Shown here: piece after piece, positions 25,013 to 38,680 of the stretch
Layout: each line of letters begins with the position of its first letter
How positions within the stretch are numbered: position 1 is the first letter of the stretch
Origin: Chionis minor
Taxonomy: Eukaryota > Chordata > Aves > Charadriiformes > Chionididae
Assembly (NCBI GenBank): GCA_013398295.1
Contig: VZSF01011137.1
Span: 755,716-819,715, forward strand
Length of the DNA: 64,000 nt
Direction of reading: 5' to 3'
Translations under genes and position numbers: made by a program
Notes under the pieces: generated by a model
Told to the model about the DNA's origin: nothing
Databases searched by the model: none
Seen by the model: the letters and a program-made list of their open reading frames with translations, nothing else

Positions 25013-26824
25013 AAATAGGGTTAAAAGACAGCAGGAACTTTTTCCCTGGGGTTAAGTACCTTGACTGGAATTTTCAAAGCAAAAGGGATTTAATGGGCCA
25101 ACGATCATTACCCCAGTGAGAACAGGGGCAAACTAGTCCTTGAACTGGCGTTGATAATTGCAGTTTAAGATTGAGGAATAGAGATAAGATTTCTCCTTTT
25201 GTTTGTAAAATTAAGTTTTGTTTACGAGCAAGAAAATGAAAGCGGGTCTTTGTTCATGGCAGGAGAGTTCAGATACATCTGAAGACAGAAACATGCAAAA
25301 CTGCTGCTGTTGATTCCCCCAGGCTTCCCCAGTGGAGCCTGAGGAGCGGTCCAGCCCTGCCGGCCCTCCCACCCCTGGGACAGGGGGTGCCCAGGAAGAG
25401 CCCCGCACTGGGGGACGTCCGGCAGGATGACTGGAGACCAGTTCCAGTGAACCGAAGAGCCTCCCGCACCGCCAGCCCGGCTGGAGCGCTCCGCGGTGCG
25501 CGTCCTGCCTCCCCCCAGGCAGACACTACGAGATCTCAATTTTATCATCTCCAGCGTCATCGATCGATCGATCCCAGCCTCCTCTAGTGCCCTTGAATTA
25601 AGGGACATAACAGCGTTTTCATCGTCGCTTCCTAGCGAGCGTCCCTTGGTGACCTCCGTGAAGCGAGGCTGGCCCCGCGCGTTGTTCTGTCTGGGCACGT
25701 TGCAGCAGCCCAGGGGACAGAGGGGACAGTCCTGCTGCGCCGCTGCCCCTGCCCGGACCCCCGGCAGCACCGCGGGGCTCACCCAGGGAGGGGCTGCTGG
25801 GCTTCAAACTCTCCGGCCACCAAAGTCCCGTTCCATCGTAGCGCTGGATGAAACGCAGACCCGTGTTTAAGGCAGTGGCGGGCAAGGGTGGGCTGGGATT
25901 TCCAAGGTGATCCAAAACCCAATTATTCCTCTGTTTCTTTGCCAACAGAGGCCTGTGCCTACAGCTCAGCAGACAGACAGACACACACAAGGTTCAGCCC
26001 ATTCCTTGGGCATCCGCCCCGAGCTGGGATTAAACACGTACAGCATCTGTTCTCTCCCAAAGGGCTGTTCTGCACAGAGACAAAGAATCTCCCAATTTCT
26101 CTCTTACACGCGTGCATTGATAATTAATGAGCCCCATGCAGTCAATTGCTCCTTCCAAGAGACGAACCCCCCCAAGATAACTCACTCTTCATTCACACAG
26201 TGCAGAGCATGTTCTAGGCAGAGACCCTATGTGACCAGAAAAGTTAAAATACTGCCCTTTTTGCAGTCTCTCAGTAATTCTGAGGATTTAGCCATACCCT
26301 ACAAAGCGCCATGGTGTCAGGATACTTTTGAAATCCTGCTTTCTGCTTGCAGAAACGAGCAGCCAGGTGGACACCAGCCTCCTTCCTTACAGGACACATA
26401 AAGCACAGAAGGGTCATGGAGACATCTAGTTACCAAGGCTGAGCCCCACTCTGGGGAAACAACCTCTTAGCTCAAAGATCTAGTCATCAACAAGGAGCAC
26501 TTACTAAAAAACCAGAAATCTGAGGTCTGGAGACATTTTTGTATAAAGCTTTGTGTGAAGAGACCTTAACTTATCTCAGATCTATTGGGCTGTTTCATCA
26601 GTATTTGTTTCTCTTCCTCCCATTCCCTTCTCGGGTTTAATCTCCTGAGACATCTTGTCCCCAGCTGATTTTTTCCATTGTGGAAAAGGCACAGACAGAG
26701 AAGCAAACAGAGCTTCCTAGAAGCAGCATCCAAGTAGTCTCCCCCCAAAAATGAAGCAACTAGGTACTGCAGAAAAGGCATAAAAAGACGCTGCTCCTTT
26801 ACCTAACACCAACCGCTCTCACAA

Positions 26825-26854
26825 GGGGGGGGGACAAATATGGGGAGGGAGGGG
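26825..26854 (+). repeat. G-tract cluster, possible G-quadruplex
   Basis: A run of nine G (26825-26833) is followed by GGGG, GGG and GGGG tracts (26842-26845, 26847-26849, 26851-26854) with loops of 8, 1 and 1 nt. The spacing is compatible with quadruplex folding on the + strand. No promoter context was recognised. Confidence 0.5.
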
Positions 26855-28539
26855 AAAGCACAATTTTCTCCCTACCCCAGAGCCTCACCAAGTCCAAGCT
26901 CCATGCACCCCAGTTCCAGTCAAGCGAGTTTGCTGGAGCAGAGTCATTTTATGTGTGAGGGAATGCGGTAATTGGGGACAGCTGTCCCTGCCCTGCCACC
27001 CCATGTACTTCGGGCATGCAGCTGCGGCCTCTTCTGCTGAAGAGAAGCACTTAACCCCTTCCCGGCGAAGGCTACAGCCCCTGGAGCAGAGAGAAGGTGA
27101 ACGATGACTTTTTATGAAGCCTTGTGCACGTGATTGCCATCAGCCTTACAGCCGAAACAGATTCCATTTCCAAACAGGAACAACTGCCAGACTTCCCTCT
27201 TCCCCTGCAGAGGGACCACACCACGTGCCATCCTGCTTTCCCCTTTTAATTTCAAATTTCTTATTTTCTGGGATTTCATCACCTGGCAATGAAACACAGT
27301 CCCCAGAGGTTGCTGAATTCGGCAAGTCTGCAGCATATAGGGCAGAGATAACAGATGGCGTGTTTGCATTAGTGTGATAGCTCAAACCAGATAGGCACTT
27401 TAAAGACGATTTCCCAAAGGTCCCCAAATTTGGTTCACCCTGCAGAGAGATGCAGGGCCACGTGAAGGGGATTGCTTGGGTAACTTCAGAAGCATTACCC
27501 CATGTGCCAGGGGAAAATATCTCCCTGCAGCAAGGGTACGGCCAGCAGCTGGAAAAACCAGGCGGCAGAGGAAGAGGAGTAGGGATTGTCACGGAGCGGA
27601 CCGTGCTCCTCAGTCAGGTGACGGTGGCAGCTGAAGAGGGAAGGGGGATGTATTAGTGAGCAGGCATCCCCCACCTTCCTGAAGGCATTTTGCTCCCTCA
27701 GCCGCACCGTTTCCCACACATACGCTCACTTCTAAGCCTCCTGACCTGAACCTTCTGTAAGGACCGTACCTCACTCTCCACCACACCACTCCACGTGGGG
27801 GAAATTTGTTGTTTTACAGTGGTTTTACTGGAAGGACAGAGAGCCACATGTAGAATTACAGAAAAAGGATTCTGTAAAAAACAATTCGTATAAAAACACG
27901 GTGCTCAGCCTGAAGCTTACTGAGCCTGTGTGAATCAGGAGCAGCTTGATAAGCTGGTGAAGCTAAATGGACACAAGTCAGAGCAGAGAAAAAAGCAGCC
28001 CTTTTAGCCTCACGAAAACCAGTACATCTGTGTGGATTTATCCAAAGGCATTAGGGAGAGGGGATCTCACCCCACACTAGTACCACCAGCTGCCACATTC
28101 CCACTTCGCATGGTAGCAGTCGTACGGCCTCAAGACACCTCGATAGAGCTGTGTCTGCCGTTGGCACAGTTCAGGTCTGATTCTGGACTCTGGTTTGCCC
28201 TGCAAGCTCCCGCACGCCGTTTGGCAGGGGTCACATCATTATACACAATTAATCCGAAGCCTTCTCCCTTTGGGTTGGGAAGAACAAGCCATGACTGTAC
28301 TCAGCACACACCCTCGCTGGTCTGCAGCTTTTATCCTACATCTGGATCTGCTCACTAAGGAAGTCAAGCACTGTAAATATATTTTAAAAACACCAAGACT
28401 TGTAAACACTGCAAGAAAGGATTACTGTCTCTAAGTGATCAAGAAGAAATATGCCCTTTCATAAATGTGAACCATCTGACCCCAGAAAAGAAAAAAAATA
28501 ATAAAGAACAAACAAGGGCAAGAAACTACTATTGCTTAC

Positions 28540-28624
28540 CGTTGGCTTCATCCTAACTGCGCTGCGCAGAGCTGCTGGCATCAGGGTCACATCAAGCGTC
28601 GCTGCCTGCTGACCCCACCTACAG
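28540..28624 (-). other. Candidate 85-bp exon (weak)
   Basis: On the - strand a good acceptor (CCACCTCTTGCAG) precedes and a donor GTAAGC follows. One frame is open throughout, with a composition rich in Ala, Arg and Thr and no known motif. It is not phase-compatible as the direct neighbour of the candidate segment at 37492-37654. This could easily be chance. Confidence 0.12.
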
Positions 28625-28734
28625 CTGCAAGAGGTGGATGATCCCTTCTTGCTTTTCAACAGCTGGAGCTCGTGTGGGCTTAAATACTGTGGTCAGGTGG
28701 CGACAACAGCAGAGCCTTCCTGGTCCATGGCTAC

Positions 28735-29100
28735 ATGGGGATGATTAGTTTAATTAATTTCTGGGTCATTACATTATAAGGATCAATTCCAGTGTTGTGG
28801 CCCATTAAGCTAGTTTGGTTTGGCCCAAAGCACTTGGCCATTATTAGCTCAGAGTCAATAAGCCACATCACACAACCCTAATCAATAGATGAAAAAGAAT
28901 TTTGAAGGAAAAGAAAGAAAAGGATGGATTTTGATCTCACTAAATCAATAATTTCCCAGAAATCGGTGGAATTCCCTGATGTAAAATCAATGTGAGCAAG
29001 TTCAAAATTGAGTTGTTTTGCTTTGTCAAGAAGATAAAATGGAGAGCTTGGATCGTGCCTTTAAAGAGTGACATTTATAGATTAAATTTTATTTGCTATA
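28735..29100. promoter_or_regulatory. Candidate conserved noncoding element (composition only)
   Basis: An AT-rich, CpG-poor block with the palindromic homeodomain site TTAATTAA (28750-28757), further ATTA/TAAT sites and 'cctaatcaat' near 28877. No repeat or open frame. It reads like developmental enhancer DNA, but conservation cannot be tested here. Confidence 0.25.
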
Positions 29101-31879
29101 TCTTGCTCTCCAGAGATTGTCACCCCATTTAGAACCTTGAAATATCTGTGTTCAGGGGGAAATAGAGGGATTTTGCACATGTGCCCAAAAGGAGCCTTTG
29201 ACAGTACTTCAGGTCAATCATCGTTCGCAAAAATATTTGCCCTCCGTCCTTGCCTAAGATACAGTAACTGACGCTCCATTTAAAAACAGTATTTTCACTT
29301 AGGACACGGCACCGGAGATGTCTGACGTTTATTCCCCAGGGTGTCAGTATGAAGCTAATGTGTAGCCTGGCTGAATGCGAGTGCCGTGAAGCGAGCACCC
29401 CAGTGCCCCATGCAGCCGGGGCAGGCGCGCTGCCGTCCCAGTACCGTCACGCTGCCCCATCCTGCGCTACGGCGCTCCACGGGGACGGATCCCAGAGGGA
29501 CAGAGCTGGTGGCAGCCTTTAGGGCCCCCTTGAGAGAAAAGCTGTCGAAGGATACGTAGATGGATCACGTCCATACGGTAGGTGTTCCCAAGTTGTAGAC
29601 CGAAATACGTACGTAGGCAAAATAAGCTTTTTTGCCAGTGATCCTTTGAAAAAGCTCCAAGGTGGTATTAGATTACTAATTGGCAAATATTGAAGCACAT
29701 TTCACATAGGACTCCAAAATGTGCATAAAACGCACGTAGTAGGTAAATGCTGCTCTGCTGAGTTGAGATATAACTAGTGCGTACGGCAGCATTCAGTAGA
29801 GCCAACAGCAGGTTGTAAAATCGTAGTTGAATGCATTAACTCTCGGGCTACGCACAAGCTAAAGAGGATGCCCTTACGCCTGCAAGTGAAGGAGTTCTAG
29901 AAAGCTCTTCTTCCAAGCCCAAGCAGGACAGGGCATTAGTGAAATCGGTTTTCACCTCCGGAGTTTGAACTCGCCTTTGACCACTCACCCGAGGAAGGTG
30001 CGAGTGAGTCACGCGGTCGGTCGGTCTCATCCTTGTGAATGTAATGAAACCCGTGAACGTTACAAAACAGCGAAACACACCTCGACGTCGGGATCAGGCT
30101 CTGCTCAGCATTTCGAAGGCGGCTTTGGGAGGGAGGCTCAGAGGGTGTGCTGAGCACGGCTCCGAGAGCGCGGCTGTCTCCGGGGCTGTGGTGCCTGAAC
30201 AGCACGACGGAAGCTGCCGTCTTCAAAGGGCAGGGACAGGGCTGACTGCAGGGTTACCACAGCACGAACCTGCGGGCACCCGGTTATTTCACAGTAATTG
30301 CCCGTTTCTGGCTGCTACAGCCTTTCCTGCACAGAAGAAAGTCTCGACTGAGGTGCCCCTGGTTTACTGGGGAGCCGCGAGGAGCAGCTCGCAGGGACCG
30401 TCAAGGAGCTGCAACTTCAACGCCTCTTTTTCACTGCAGTGACTTGCTCAGCTCCTTCTTCTGAAAGGGAGTTACAGCTCCAGCAGCAGTTTGTAATCAC
30501 TGATAATGCTGCTCCTCCCAGCTTCTCTGAAAAGCCAGCCAAACTGGTCATCTCCTTTGGCTATCCACTACCCCATTCGCTTACAGTGTAAGCCCGGAAG
30601 ACAGAAACACTAGAAAAGTCACTCCACTAGGTTTTTTTGGTTGGGTTTGGTTGTGTTTTTTTTTCCTGTAAAATATTACATCTGTGCCTGCAGTAGTCAT
30701 TTTGGAGTTGTGACTTTTGGCAAGTCCCCAGAAGCCCCAAGTGTTCACTAACAGCACAAGCCAAACGCTCTGCAAGGGGACTGACAGCGGGACTCTGAAC
30801 CCACCTCGTCAGGCTGAATCTGTGCAGAGAAGCAAAAATGCGATCGCTTAGAAGAGATGCAGATAGAAACTTCACAGCCATCCTGCCCACCCTACTGAGT
30901 ATCTGCTCCTGTCCCTGTTTCAACTCTTCTCCAGGTACTGGTTGCTTTTTAATGACTGTTGACTGTTAGGATGGGAAGCACTGTCAGCATGGAGTAAAGG
31001 TCGTGATTAAGAACACAGATTTGTTTCCAAATTATCTGGAAAAAATACCGGAGCGTCATTACAAATCTCCAAGGGCTTCGGGCGATTCAGTCTCCAACAC
31101 CATTTATGGCCTGGTTTGCTACAGCTGCCCAAAGGATGGCAGTGACAGCAAGCTGTGATGACAAATGTTGCTCTGTCGACACTGGTGGTGGATTCTTTGC
31201 CTCTACCTTTCATCGTCTAAGGAAGGCGAAATTATCGCTGCTGTGAGCTTTATGCAGTTGAGGGTGCAATGGAAAGGTTGGGTGAGTCCAGCTTTGAAGG
31301 TGGAGATCGAAGTTTAGGCCTGGGGACAATAAGGACCTTCTGTCAGCCGTTCCAGAGCGCCGATCAGTGTGCGAAGCCGAACTCTGCCACGAGGCACAGC
31401 AGCCGCTCCGTCGCCGTGCCGGTGTGCCTGCTGCTGATGTGCAGCACATCTGGGCTTCCAGAAAGTCACATGAATTGGTGTTCTGTACATTTTAATGTTT
31501 TGCTTGCTCTCCTTCCCTCTAAGATAATAATGATGGTCTTACCTCCTCTCATTCATTAAATCAAACCTTGTTCTCAGCACAATGAAGAGTGTTCCCCACT
31601 GGATACGCTTGCTCCTGTGCCGAGACCTTGTCAGCTCAGTTTCAGCCTCAAGCAAAATTTTCTGGCTGGGTTTATAAGCTCTTCAATATAAAGGGATTAT
31701 AATGGAAATTGCAATTTTGCCTCAACTCGGGAGCCTGCCCGCCCTGCAGGGAAGCGTTGGGTACCCTGCCAGACCAGTGCACGTGCCCTGGGGCAGCGGG
31801 GAGCGACCCCGCTCCTGAGCGACTGCCAGACCTCGCGACGCGATAGAGCTGTGCACGGCATCGCCCCACTGGCTTGGTT
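29101..31879. other. Noncoding DNA, no gene recognised
   Basis: A CpG-containing patch lies at 29390-29480 and another spans about 29960-30200 with short GGTC repeats (about 30015-30026). Open frames up to 135 codons lack domains and overlap on both strands. Confidence 0.4.
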
Positions 31880-32340
31880 TTACGGGAGAATAATTAATTC
31901 ACAGTAACTGACATTGTCTTATTTCCACCCCGTCGCTGACATCTTGTCTGAGTTACATCACATCCCACAAATGGCGTATCTCTCTTGGCTGCTGATGCTC
32001 CCTGCTCCCTCTTCTTGAGCATGATACTCATTATAATCTGCTCTCTTATACTAAGGCCAAGGCTCCTGCTGTGTTTCCAGGTAATGTATTCTTTTACGGA
32101 GTGATTCACCAGGGAGGAGAGAGGAAAGAGAGAAGGGAAAGCCTTGAGAGGAAAAATGTCTATGATTTCTGAGTCTCTGAAACAGTTCCAAAATTCCTTG
32201 GTGTTCTGGAGGTCTTTCCCTGCATGATGAAAGCACTGGGCTTTTGTATTGTTTGTTTTATTTTGCAATATTTTATGATTCTCATATATTCTGAGTTGTG
32301 TTGATTTGTGACTGGTTTTTCATCATTACCCCGAGAGGAA
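31880..32340. promoter_or_regulatory. Candidate conserved noncoding element (composition only)
   Basis: CpG-poor DNA starting with 'aataattaattcac' and ending with an AT-rich run around 32240-32320 that includes 'ttgcaatattttatgatt'. No repeat or gene recognised. The call rests only on texture. Confidence 0.2.
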
Positions 32341-35300
32341 TTTTCTCTGGAAGCACAGGAAAGAAACAACGCCCTGAAGTGAGACACTGGAACCGAGCAA
32401 CTGCCGTCAGCCGATGGATTCCGTTATTTACCCGCTTTGTGCAGAATACGGCAGCGCCGGATCACCTCCCGGAGCCATCAAGCGGAAAGGAAACACCTCC
32501 CCTTCGCATCCCCTCCTGCAGCAGCTCTGCAGGCGCCCGCGGGTGAGGAAGAGGCAGAGCCTTCCCCAGGGCTCTGCGCTTAGAGAGGTGACCATGGAGG
32601 CAGGACATGGCAGCTCAGCCCCATCCTCCAACACCTGTTTTCAAGAGCATGGAAAGTCCCCTGGTTCGTAATGAAAGTGGCAGAAGTTATGGATTTAAAC
32701 CTTGTTAGGAAACAGGGCTCCAGTCCCTCTGTCTGAGGCGCAACCTGTGACTCGAGGGTCTGGCAGCTCCAGCTGATGGGCAGCAATGGATCGTGTCGGT
32801 GATGGCACTCGCGCTCCGCGGCCACCCAGCTGCTCACATACCGAAGAATGACGACTCCATCTCCTTGCGCTGGGGTTATTCTTGATCTGCAGAAATATTT
32901 ATATATAATTTATAAATTGAGACCAATTGCTCAAAATTCGTATTTGAGAACACCTCCACAAAACCAGTGATTCCTCGAGCACCAGAATTCAGGCACCTCA
33001 TTTCCTATGGATTTGCATCTCTGTGCTAGGAGTCCCTCTGGATCCTCTAATAAGCACTGAATTCATGACGCAGCCATTCTTTTTGCTGGGCACTAATAGG
33101 ATTTCTCCTCTTTACCCAGCCTCCTGCATTCCTGAAGCTGTTGAGCTTATTCTCCCTACCTGTCTGCCTAACTGGCCGCCAAGGCTCCTTTCCACGAAGA
33201 AATTGCCTTCACTAATTTAAAACATTCATATCCTCAGCCGCTGTAGCAGAAAGGGTATAAAGCCTAATACAATTAGTTTCAAGCCAGCTTTACTTACATT
33301 GGAAAAAAATTACACTTTGCTTTCAGTTCTGATCTCCCAAAAAGACTTTCATCATTTCAAATTCTGTTTGTACATCCCTGGAACTATACTGACTTCAAAT
33401 CAGCATAAGTTAAGTGATAATCAGTTAATGGAAATTTAATCTATATCACTTAAAATTGCATTTATCAAAATCTTGGCTTCACCTCGCAGCGTAAGGGGTA
33501 GAGACAGAGTATTCTCACTGCAGCTGGTAGAACTGCTCCCCATGTGCTAGTATAACTAACAGCAAATCTGCAAATATATCCTTACCTAGGGAAAGCGGGT
33601 AAAATCCTGGTTTCGACTTCGCAGTTGAATGTATAGGGCAATAATTTCACCGCGAGTTTCCTCTGGGGCAAGAGAGCGATTCCACCAGCTTAGAAGGGTG
33701 TTTTCATGTCCCATACTGTTCCACAAAGGGAAATAAAAGCAGCACAAGCTAATTTGCATTGCAATTGGGTTGACTGGGTTTATAAAGGCTTGCAATGCAG
33801 AAGCACCGACCTTGAAACCTGTGTACAAACCTCGTTTGGAACAACAAGCTCCCGGCGCAGCCTGCATTTTTTACCCATCCTTTTGCCTCCCAAGCAAGTG
33901 GGCCTTTTCTGGAGTATATATAGAACAATGTCTTTTGGACAGCTTTCACATTAGGTGTCATTTTATGAAGCTGAGTTTCTTATTCTTGGCTACTCACGCT
34001 AAAGCTGCAGTTCTTATGAGCACATTTTAATGTCTCAATTTATATTCAGAACAAAGAACCTAGGGTTATCCCATCATCAGAAATCCTTATGAGCTTGATT
34101 TTTTTTACTGTTTCCATCACATTAGATTATGGTTTCCATAGAAAAATAAAACAAGGTTTTCCTTTTTTTTTTTTTTTTCCTTTCCTCCCATGGTTTATAT
34201 TTGGAATAGCAAATAGTTGTGGGCTTTGTTTTTTCGTACAAACCAACAAGCATTTGTTGTATATTATAAATTGAAATGGAATGTGCTTTTTCCCACAAAT
34301 GCGCTAACCTGCTGGCCAGATGTGTAGTTTGGCACACTGCCTGGACGCTGGGTCGCTCATGGAAAGACCCACAAGACAGTTTGGGTCTGATCTGTGTTAT
34401 CTTTTAGGGCAAAATTCTTGCAATATCACCCAGTACCAGATAAGAGTTCCTTTCCTCCACGTTTTTTTCCAAAGCACTGAGAAAAACCTATAAATTCAAA
34501 GCGATTTATGGGAGAGGATTGAAGTGCCTATTAAAGACGCTCAAGCAGGGAAATTTTCCCCAGCATGAAGTAGCCAAAAAAGAATCATCTGTTTCTTCTC
34601 ACCGATACTCAAAGATCTGCTACTTATTCACAAGACAATGAGGTGACACGCCAGTCCTGTGCCATTTGCCAGGATGTGTGTGTGTGTTTATCAAGGCACC
34701 ATGAGTCTCTAAGTCTCAAGGCAAAATTTTTTTCCACTGAAAAACCGCAAAAGGCATCGATTCATCCACCTTTTCTTTTGTAAAAGCGTTTTGATGGAAA
34801 ATTCCTACTCGGCTCTTCTTTGCATAAACTCTTCCAGGAGCAGAAAGGCCAGCAGCACTCTCTCATGCTTGGTGGTGGCCATGGCGTCCCCGAGGGCAGA
34901 ACCTCTGCAGCATTTCTGGCACAGAGCTGCCCCCCCCGCCGGGCACTGCGCAGCAGCACGTACCTCCGTGAGGGTCCCGGGGCCTGCAGGGTCAAGGTCT
35001 TACCCGCTGTTCGGGAGTTTTCATTTACAGAAGCATCTGTGAAGGAATGCCCTCACTATTCTGCTCCATTTTTAGGCCCACAGCCTCAACGGAGGAAAGA
35101 GGAGCAGAGACAGAATTTACACCAACACAGAAAGGAGCTATGTTTTGTAAATGTGTCTGTCAGCTTAAATTTGTTTGTCTGTTTGTTGCCTCCTATACTG
35201 TAATTCCTTTGCAGAAAACTGCTTTAGGCAATACCTTTGGATTTTAAGCTATTTGGGTGTAGTGAGCACTCCGCATTTTTACAGGGTGCTCCACCTCTTC

Positions 35301-36900
35301 CCTGGAGTCTTGCCATGGCTTTGCAAGTCAAAAGAGATGAGAATGGACCTGGGAATCAATCCAGCTGTGTATTTTACACCAGATAATGCTGGAAAGATTT
35401 CATCTTGAGACTACACTCCTCACTTACAGTGCTCAGGAAAGAGAATATATGCTGTATCTGTGGGGAGAAAATGCATTACACACAAAGCTGGAGTCCAGAA
35501 AAAGATTCCTAAACCCCACCCATAACCCATTTCAAGAGAAATAGCACTCCAGCTCTTACAAAAAACTCCTAAAGGTCCTCAGGGCCATTTTCCAGGAGAC
35601 GTTTTCTTCGGTTGCTTTCAAATCCCAGGGCTTGCTTTCTTTGCTATGTCTCACTCTGCTAATCCTTTAGTCACTTAACTGAGGTAGGGTGTGCTGAGGG
35701 CTGCTTGAGTGATGCCACCTCGAAAAATCCACATGCCGTCTGGACATGGTTCATTAGGAATTTATCCATCACTGATAGCAGAACCAGACATGCAGCATTC
35801 CATGCAAGCGTGTGACACTGCAGAAGAGAGCAATGGATGTTGAGTATTCGTATTTATGAAGAAATGAAAATGGAGAAAAGCGGGGCTTTTGGCTTCTCTC
35901 CACTACTTTCCTCCACTTTAAATGTTTGCCCAGGCTTCACAGTATCTCTGCGTATTGTATTAGCCCCAGACTTCCACAGCTCTGTTTTCATTATTAACCT
36001 CTGGAGGAATTCCTGGAAGACTCTGGTGTGTTCTGTATCACATAAACCCTCGCAGGGCTGCTATGGCAATAGGCTGGACACCAGCATTCATTTTTTAATG
36101 CTCTGGGGAATGGACTGGTACTTCGGAAAGACTAAATAAGTTGTCCCAAACGAAGTCACTTGGAGCTCAGTATAATTGCATTTTTCCCTGCAGAGGTGGT
36201 AACAAGAGACTAAACTGTATTGTGGGTTTCACATTTAGCAACATCCACTTCTCTGCAAAAAACAAAGTCAACTTCATTGTTTATCCTCATTTAGGTTTAC
36301 GAGAGACACTCAGGGTCCTGCACAAGATGATTAATGTCTTCGGCTGCCAGTGAGGCCAGTGGGAGTTGAAGATGCTCAGGTTCTCGCTTCGGTGGAACGG
36401 ATTTCTGCCTGGGCACAGCCGCTCCTGGGGGAGCGCCAGCGGCTCTGCTTGCTTTGCACTTCAGGAAAAACTCCTGAAAACAGCCCAAACGACGTACCAG
36501 GAGTACCACTTCCCGGCCACGCTCAGCAGCAGGCGCTCAGAACCAGCGGCTAAAGGGGAGGATCCGTCCAGATCCACCTCTCCCTGGTACCCCCGGCAGC
36601 CGCCAGCCGGAGCTGCCCTTCTGCTCTGCGAGGGCGATGCCGTTCCCTCATGTTCCCGGTCTGCTCCGTGTTCACGGGGCAGTGGCCTCTCCCTGCAGAC
36701 ACAGGACAACCTTCTCCGGTTCGATTTGTCCCTCTAACCTGCACTTTTGGATCTTGTCCCACGCGCCTGTCCCTAGCACCCGCCACACGGATAAAGAATA
36801 TTTCCAGCCTTCCAAGAAAAGAAAGGGAATGAAGGACAAAAATATCCCTTCATTTGTCTTTTGCATGCTGGGCTTTATTGCAGATTTATTAATGTCTGGC
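32341..36900. other. Noncoding DNA, no gene recognised
   Basis: Contains GC-richer stretches (32440-32600 and 36360-36780), a poly-T tract at 34163-34178 and an AT dinucleotide-rich run near 32895-32925. A candidate splice-bounded segment is listed separately at 33586-33662. Confidence 0.4.
33586..33662 (-). other. Candidate 77-bp exon (weak)
   Basis: On the - strand a strong acceptor (CTCTCTTGCCCCAG) is followed after 77 bp by a donor GTAAGG. Two of the three frames stay open over nearly the whole segment, one giving residues such as KLAVKLLPYTF. No protein family was recognised and no partner exon can be proved. Confidence 0.14.
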
Positions 36901-38680
36901 CAAAATCATTAGCATTCTTAAAAAAGTCTAACTCTCCAGCCAAAACTAAAATTAATTTGATGGATTCTCCTTGACTCTCAGTTATTAGGTGAGTGCAGAA
37001 AATGTTCATAAACACGAAGGATCTTGACACTGCAATCTGAAAATTGCCCTCATAATAAATTAAAGATGTTTTATAATATAATTTCTCATTGCACGTTTCG
37101 CCCTGCTCCTTCTTCCAAAGAAGGCTTTTGTATATATTTCAAGCTCCCTCACTTTCTCACAGTTGCAAGAACTGTTATGTGACTGAGCCATGTATTTTGA
37201 AATAGTATCTTCACCAAATAGCTCTAACAGCAAACATGAAATAAAAATGTGAGCAGTACTGTTCAGCATCACTTCAGGACTTCGTAGTGTGCTACAGTTT
37301 GGTTCAGACGTTCATGAAGATATTCTAATTAAAAATCCCGGTGGATTTCCTTTCTAAGAACACTATCATTTACACGAGAAAGTTTTATGTCTTGAAGAGA
37401 AACTGCAAATAGGCACTGAAAACAGAAAGAAATAAAAATGCCCGTGCTGCAAGGATATTTATGTATGAAAACTGGGTCAGAAATCACTTACAAAGATTAC
37501 AGCTATCAGAAGTACTGTGTTTTCAGCTAGAAAATTGGGTTTATCAAGCAGCTTTTTAATTTTGATGATCCGATTGGAAAGCTGACAATGTAACCTGGGT
37601 ACTATATCCCTCTGGCCTCCCATTTCCATGTCAATGAGAAGAGAATTCAGCCCACTGGGTGCAACGGGAGCTTGTCTTCATAAGCAAGGAAGGTTGGGTC
37701 CAGCACCGAGGGGGTAAAAGCAGTACCTTGCTGAGCACAGCTATGAGATGTTGTCACTGACATAATCCTGAGATGTATTTTCCTGAATTTAAAACTGTAG
37801 AACCGAATTGTACTTTGTAGCCACATACATTTCATTAGATTATTCTAGAGTCCCTCTAACTGGAATTTAATTCTCTCTCTCCCTCTTTGTATGATCCTTG
37901 GTGATAGTATCCACGTCTCAAATGTAAAATAATTTTACAGACTTTATTTTGTCTTTTTATAAATACTTACATTTTCTCATGGCGCTGTTTCTTTTGTACG
38001 AGTCACACTGCGTCTGTCTCACCGTCGTTGCCTGTAAAACTGCACATTTTCAGACATAGGGTGAAAGCGATAAAATTTCCCTTTTGCTGGTGTCAAGAGC
38101 CCATCAAATTAATTTACTTCAAGATTTTTTTTTTCTTACCAGATATTAACCGTTAATAAATTGCTATTTTGCTTTAGAGAAACTAAACATTTTGCTGTCT
38201 CTGACAGTGTCGGAGGCTCAGTGCCACCCTTAATTACTGCAGACCATGGGAGATCTCTTGGCTTAGGTGGAGCTACATCACTCTGGTACAATGGAGACCT
38301 GGTCTCTAATGTGCTGTGAAAATCAGCTTTTCCTGCAAACGCAGCACAATGAACTTACAAGTTACACAGGGAAAATGTGATCCCTCACTGCTTTTTTTAC
38401 CGCACAGGCCATTCATAAGGCACCCGGCAATACGGCAACAAAAAATCTTGATGTGGCCTGTTTAGAAGCCAAAAAAGCCACTCCAAGCAATAGGCTTAAA
38501 CTTGCAACTCAGTCAACCTGTTTCTCTATGTTTTCAATAATTTTTTCAACAGCGAGGACACATACTATGATGCTTTTATCTTGTGGCGTTTCAGCACAAC
38601 CACTCTAAACAAAATTGAAAAGCCTATATAGACAGAAGTTTAACATATGTATATATTTATGGGAAAGTTATTCTTTCTCC
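36901..38680. promoter_or_regulatory. AT-rich block, candidate regulatory DNA
   Basis: A long AT-rich, CpG-poor block without recognisable repeats. Sub-block 37850-38330 is especially enhancer-like, with 'caaattaattta' near 38104 and 'cccttaattactgc' near 38226. Within it, 37492-37654 on the - strand has an open frame (including the residues KIKKLLDKPNFLAENTVLLI) ending at a donor GTAAGTG and starting at a weak acceptor. I could not identify it, and a chance open frame is likely. Confidence 0.22.

Larger units (their letters stand above)
25013..28734. other. Noncoding DNA with a GC-rich stretch and small simple repeats
   Basis: 25330-25870 is GC-rich with open frames on both strands (up to 186 codons on the - strand at 25222-25782) and no recognisable domain. 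Simple repeats include an ATCG-type run (25558-25571) and CAGA/CA (25970-25988). G tracts at 26825-26854 could form a quadruplex. Confidence 0.4.
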
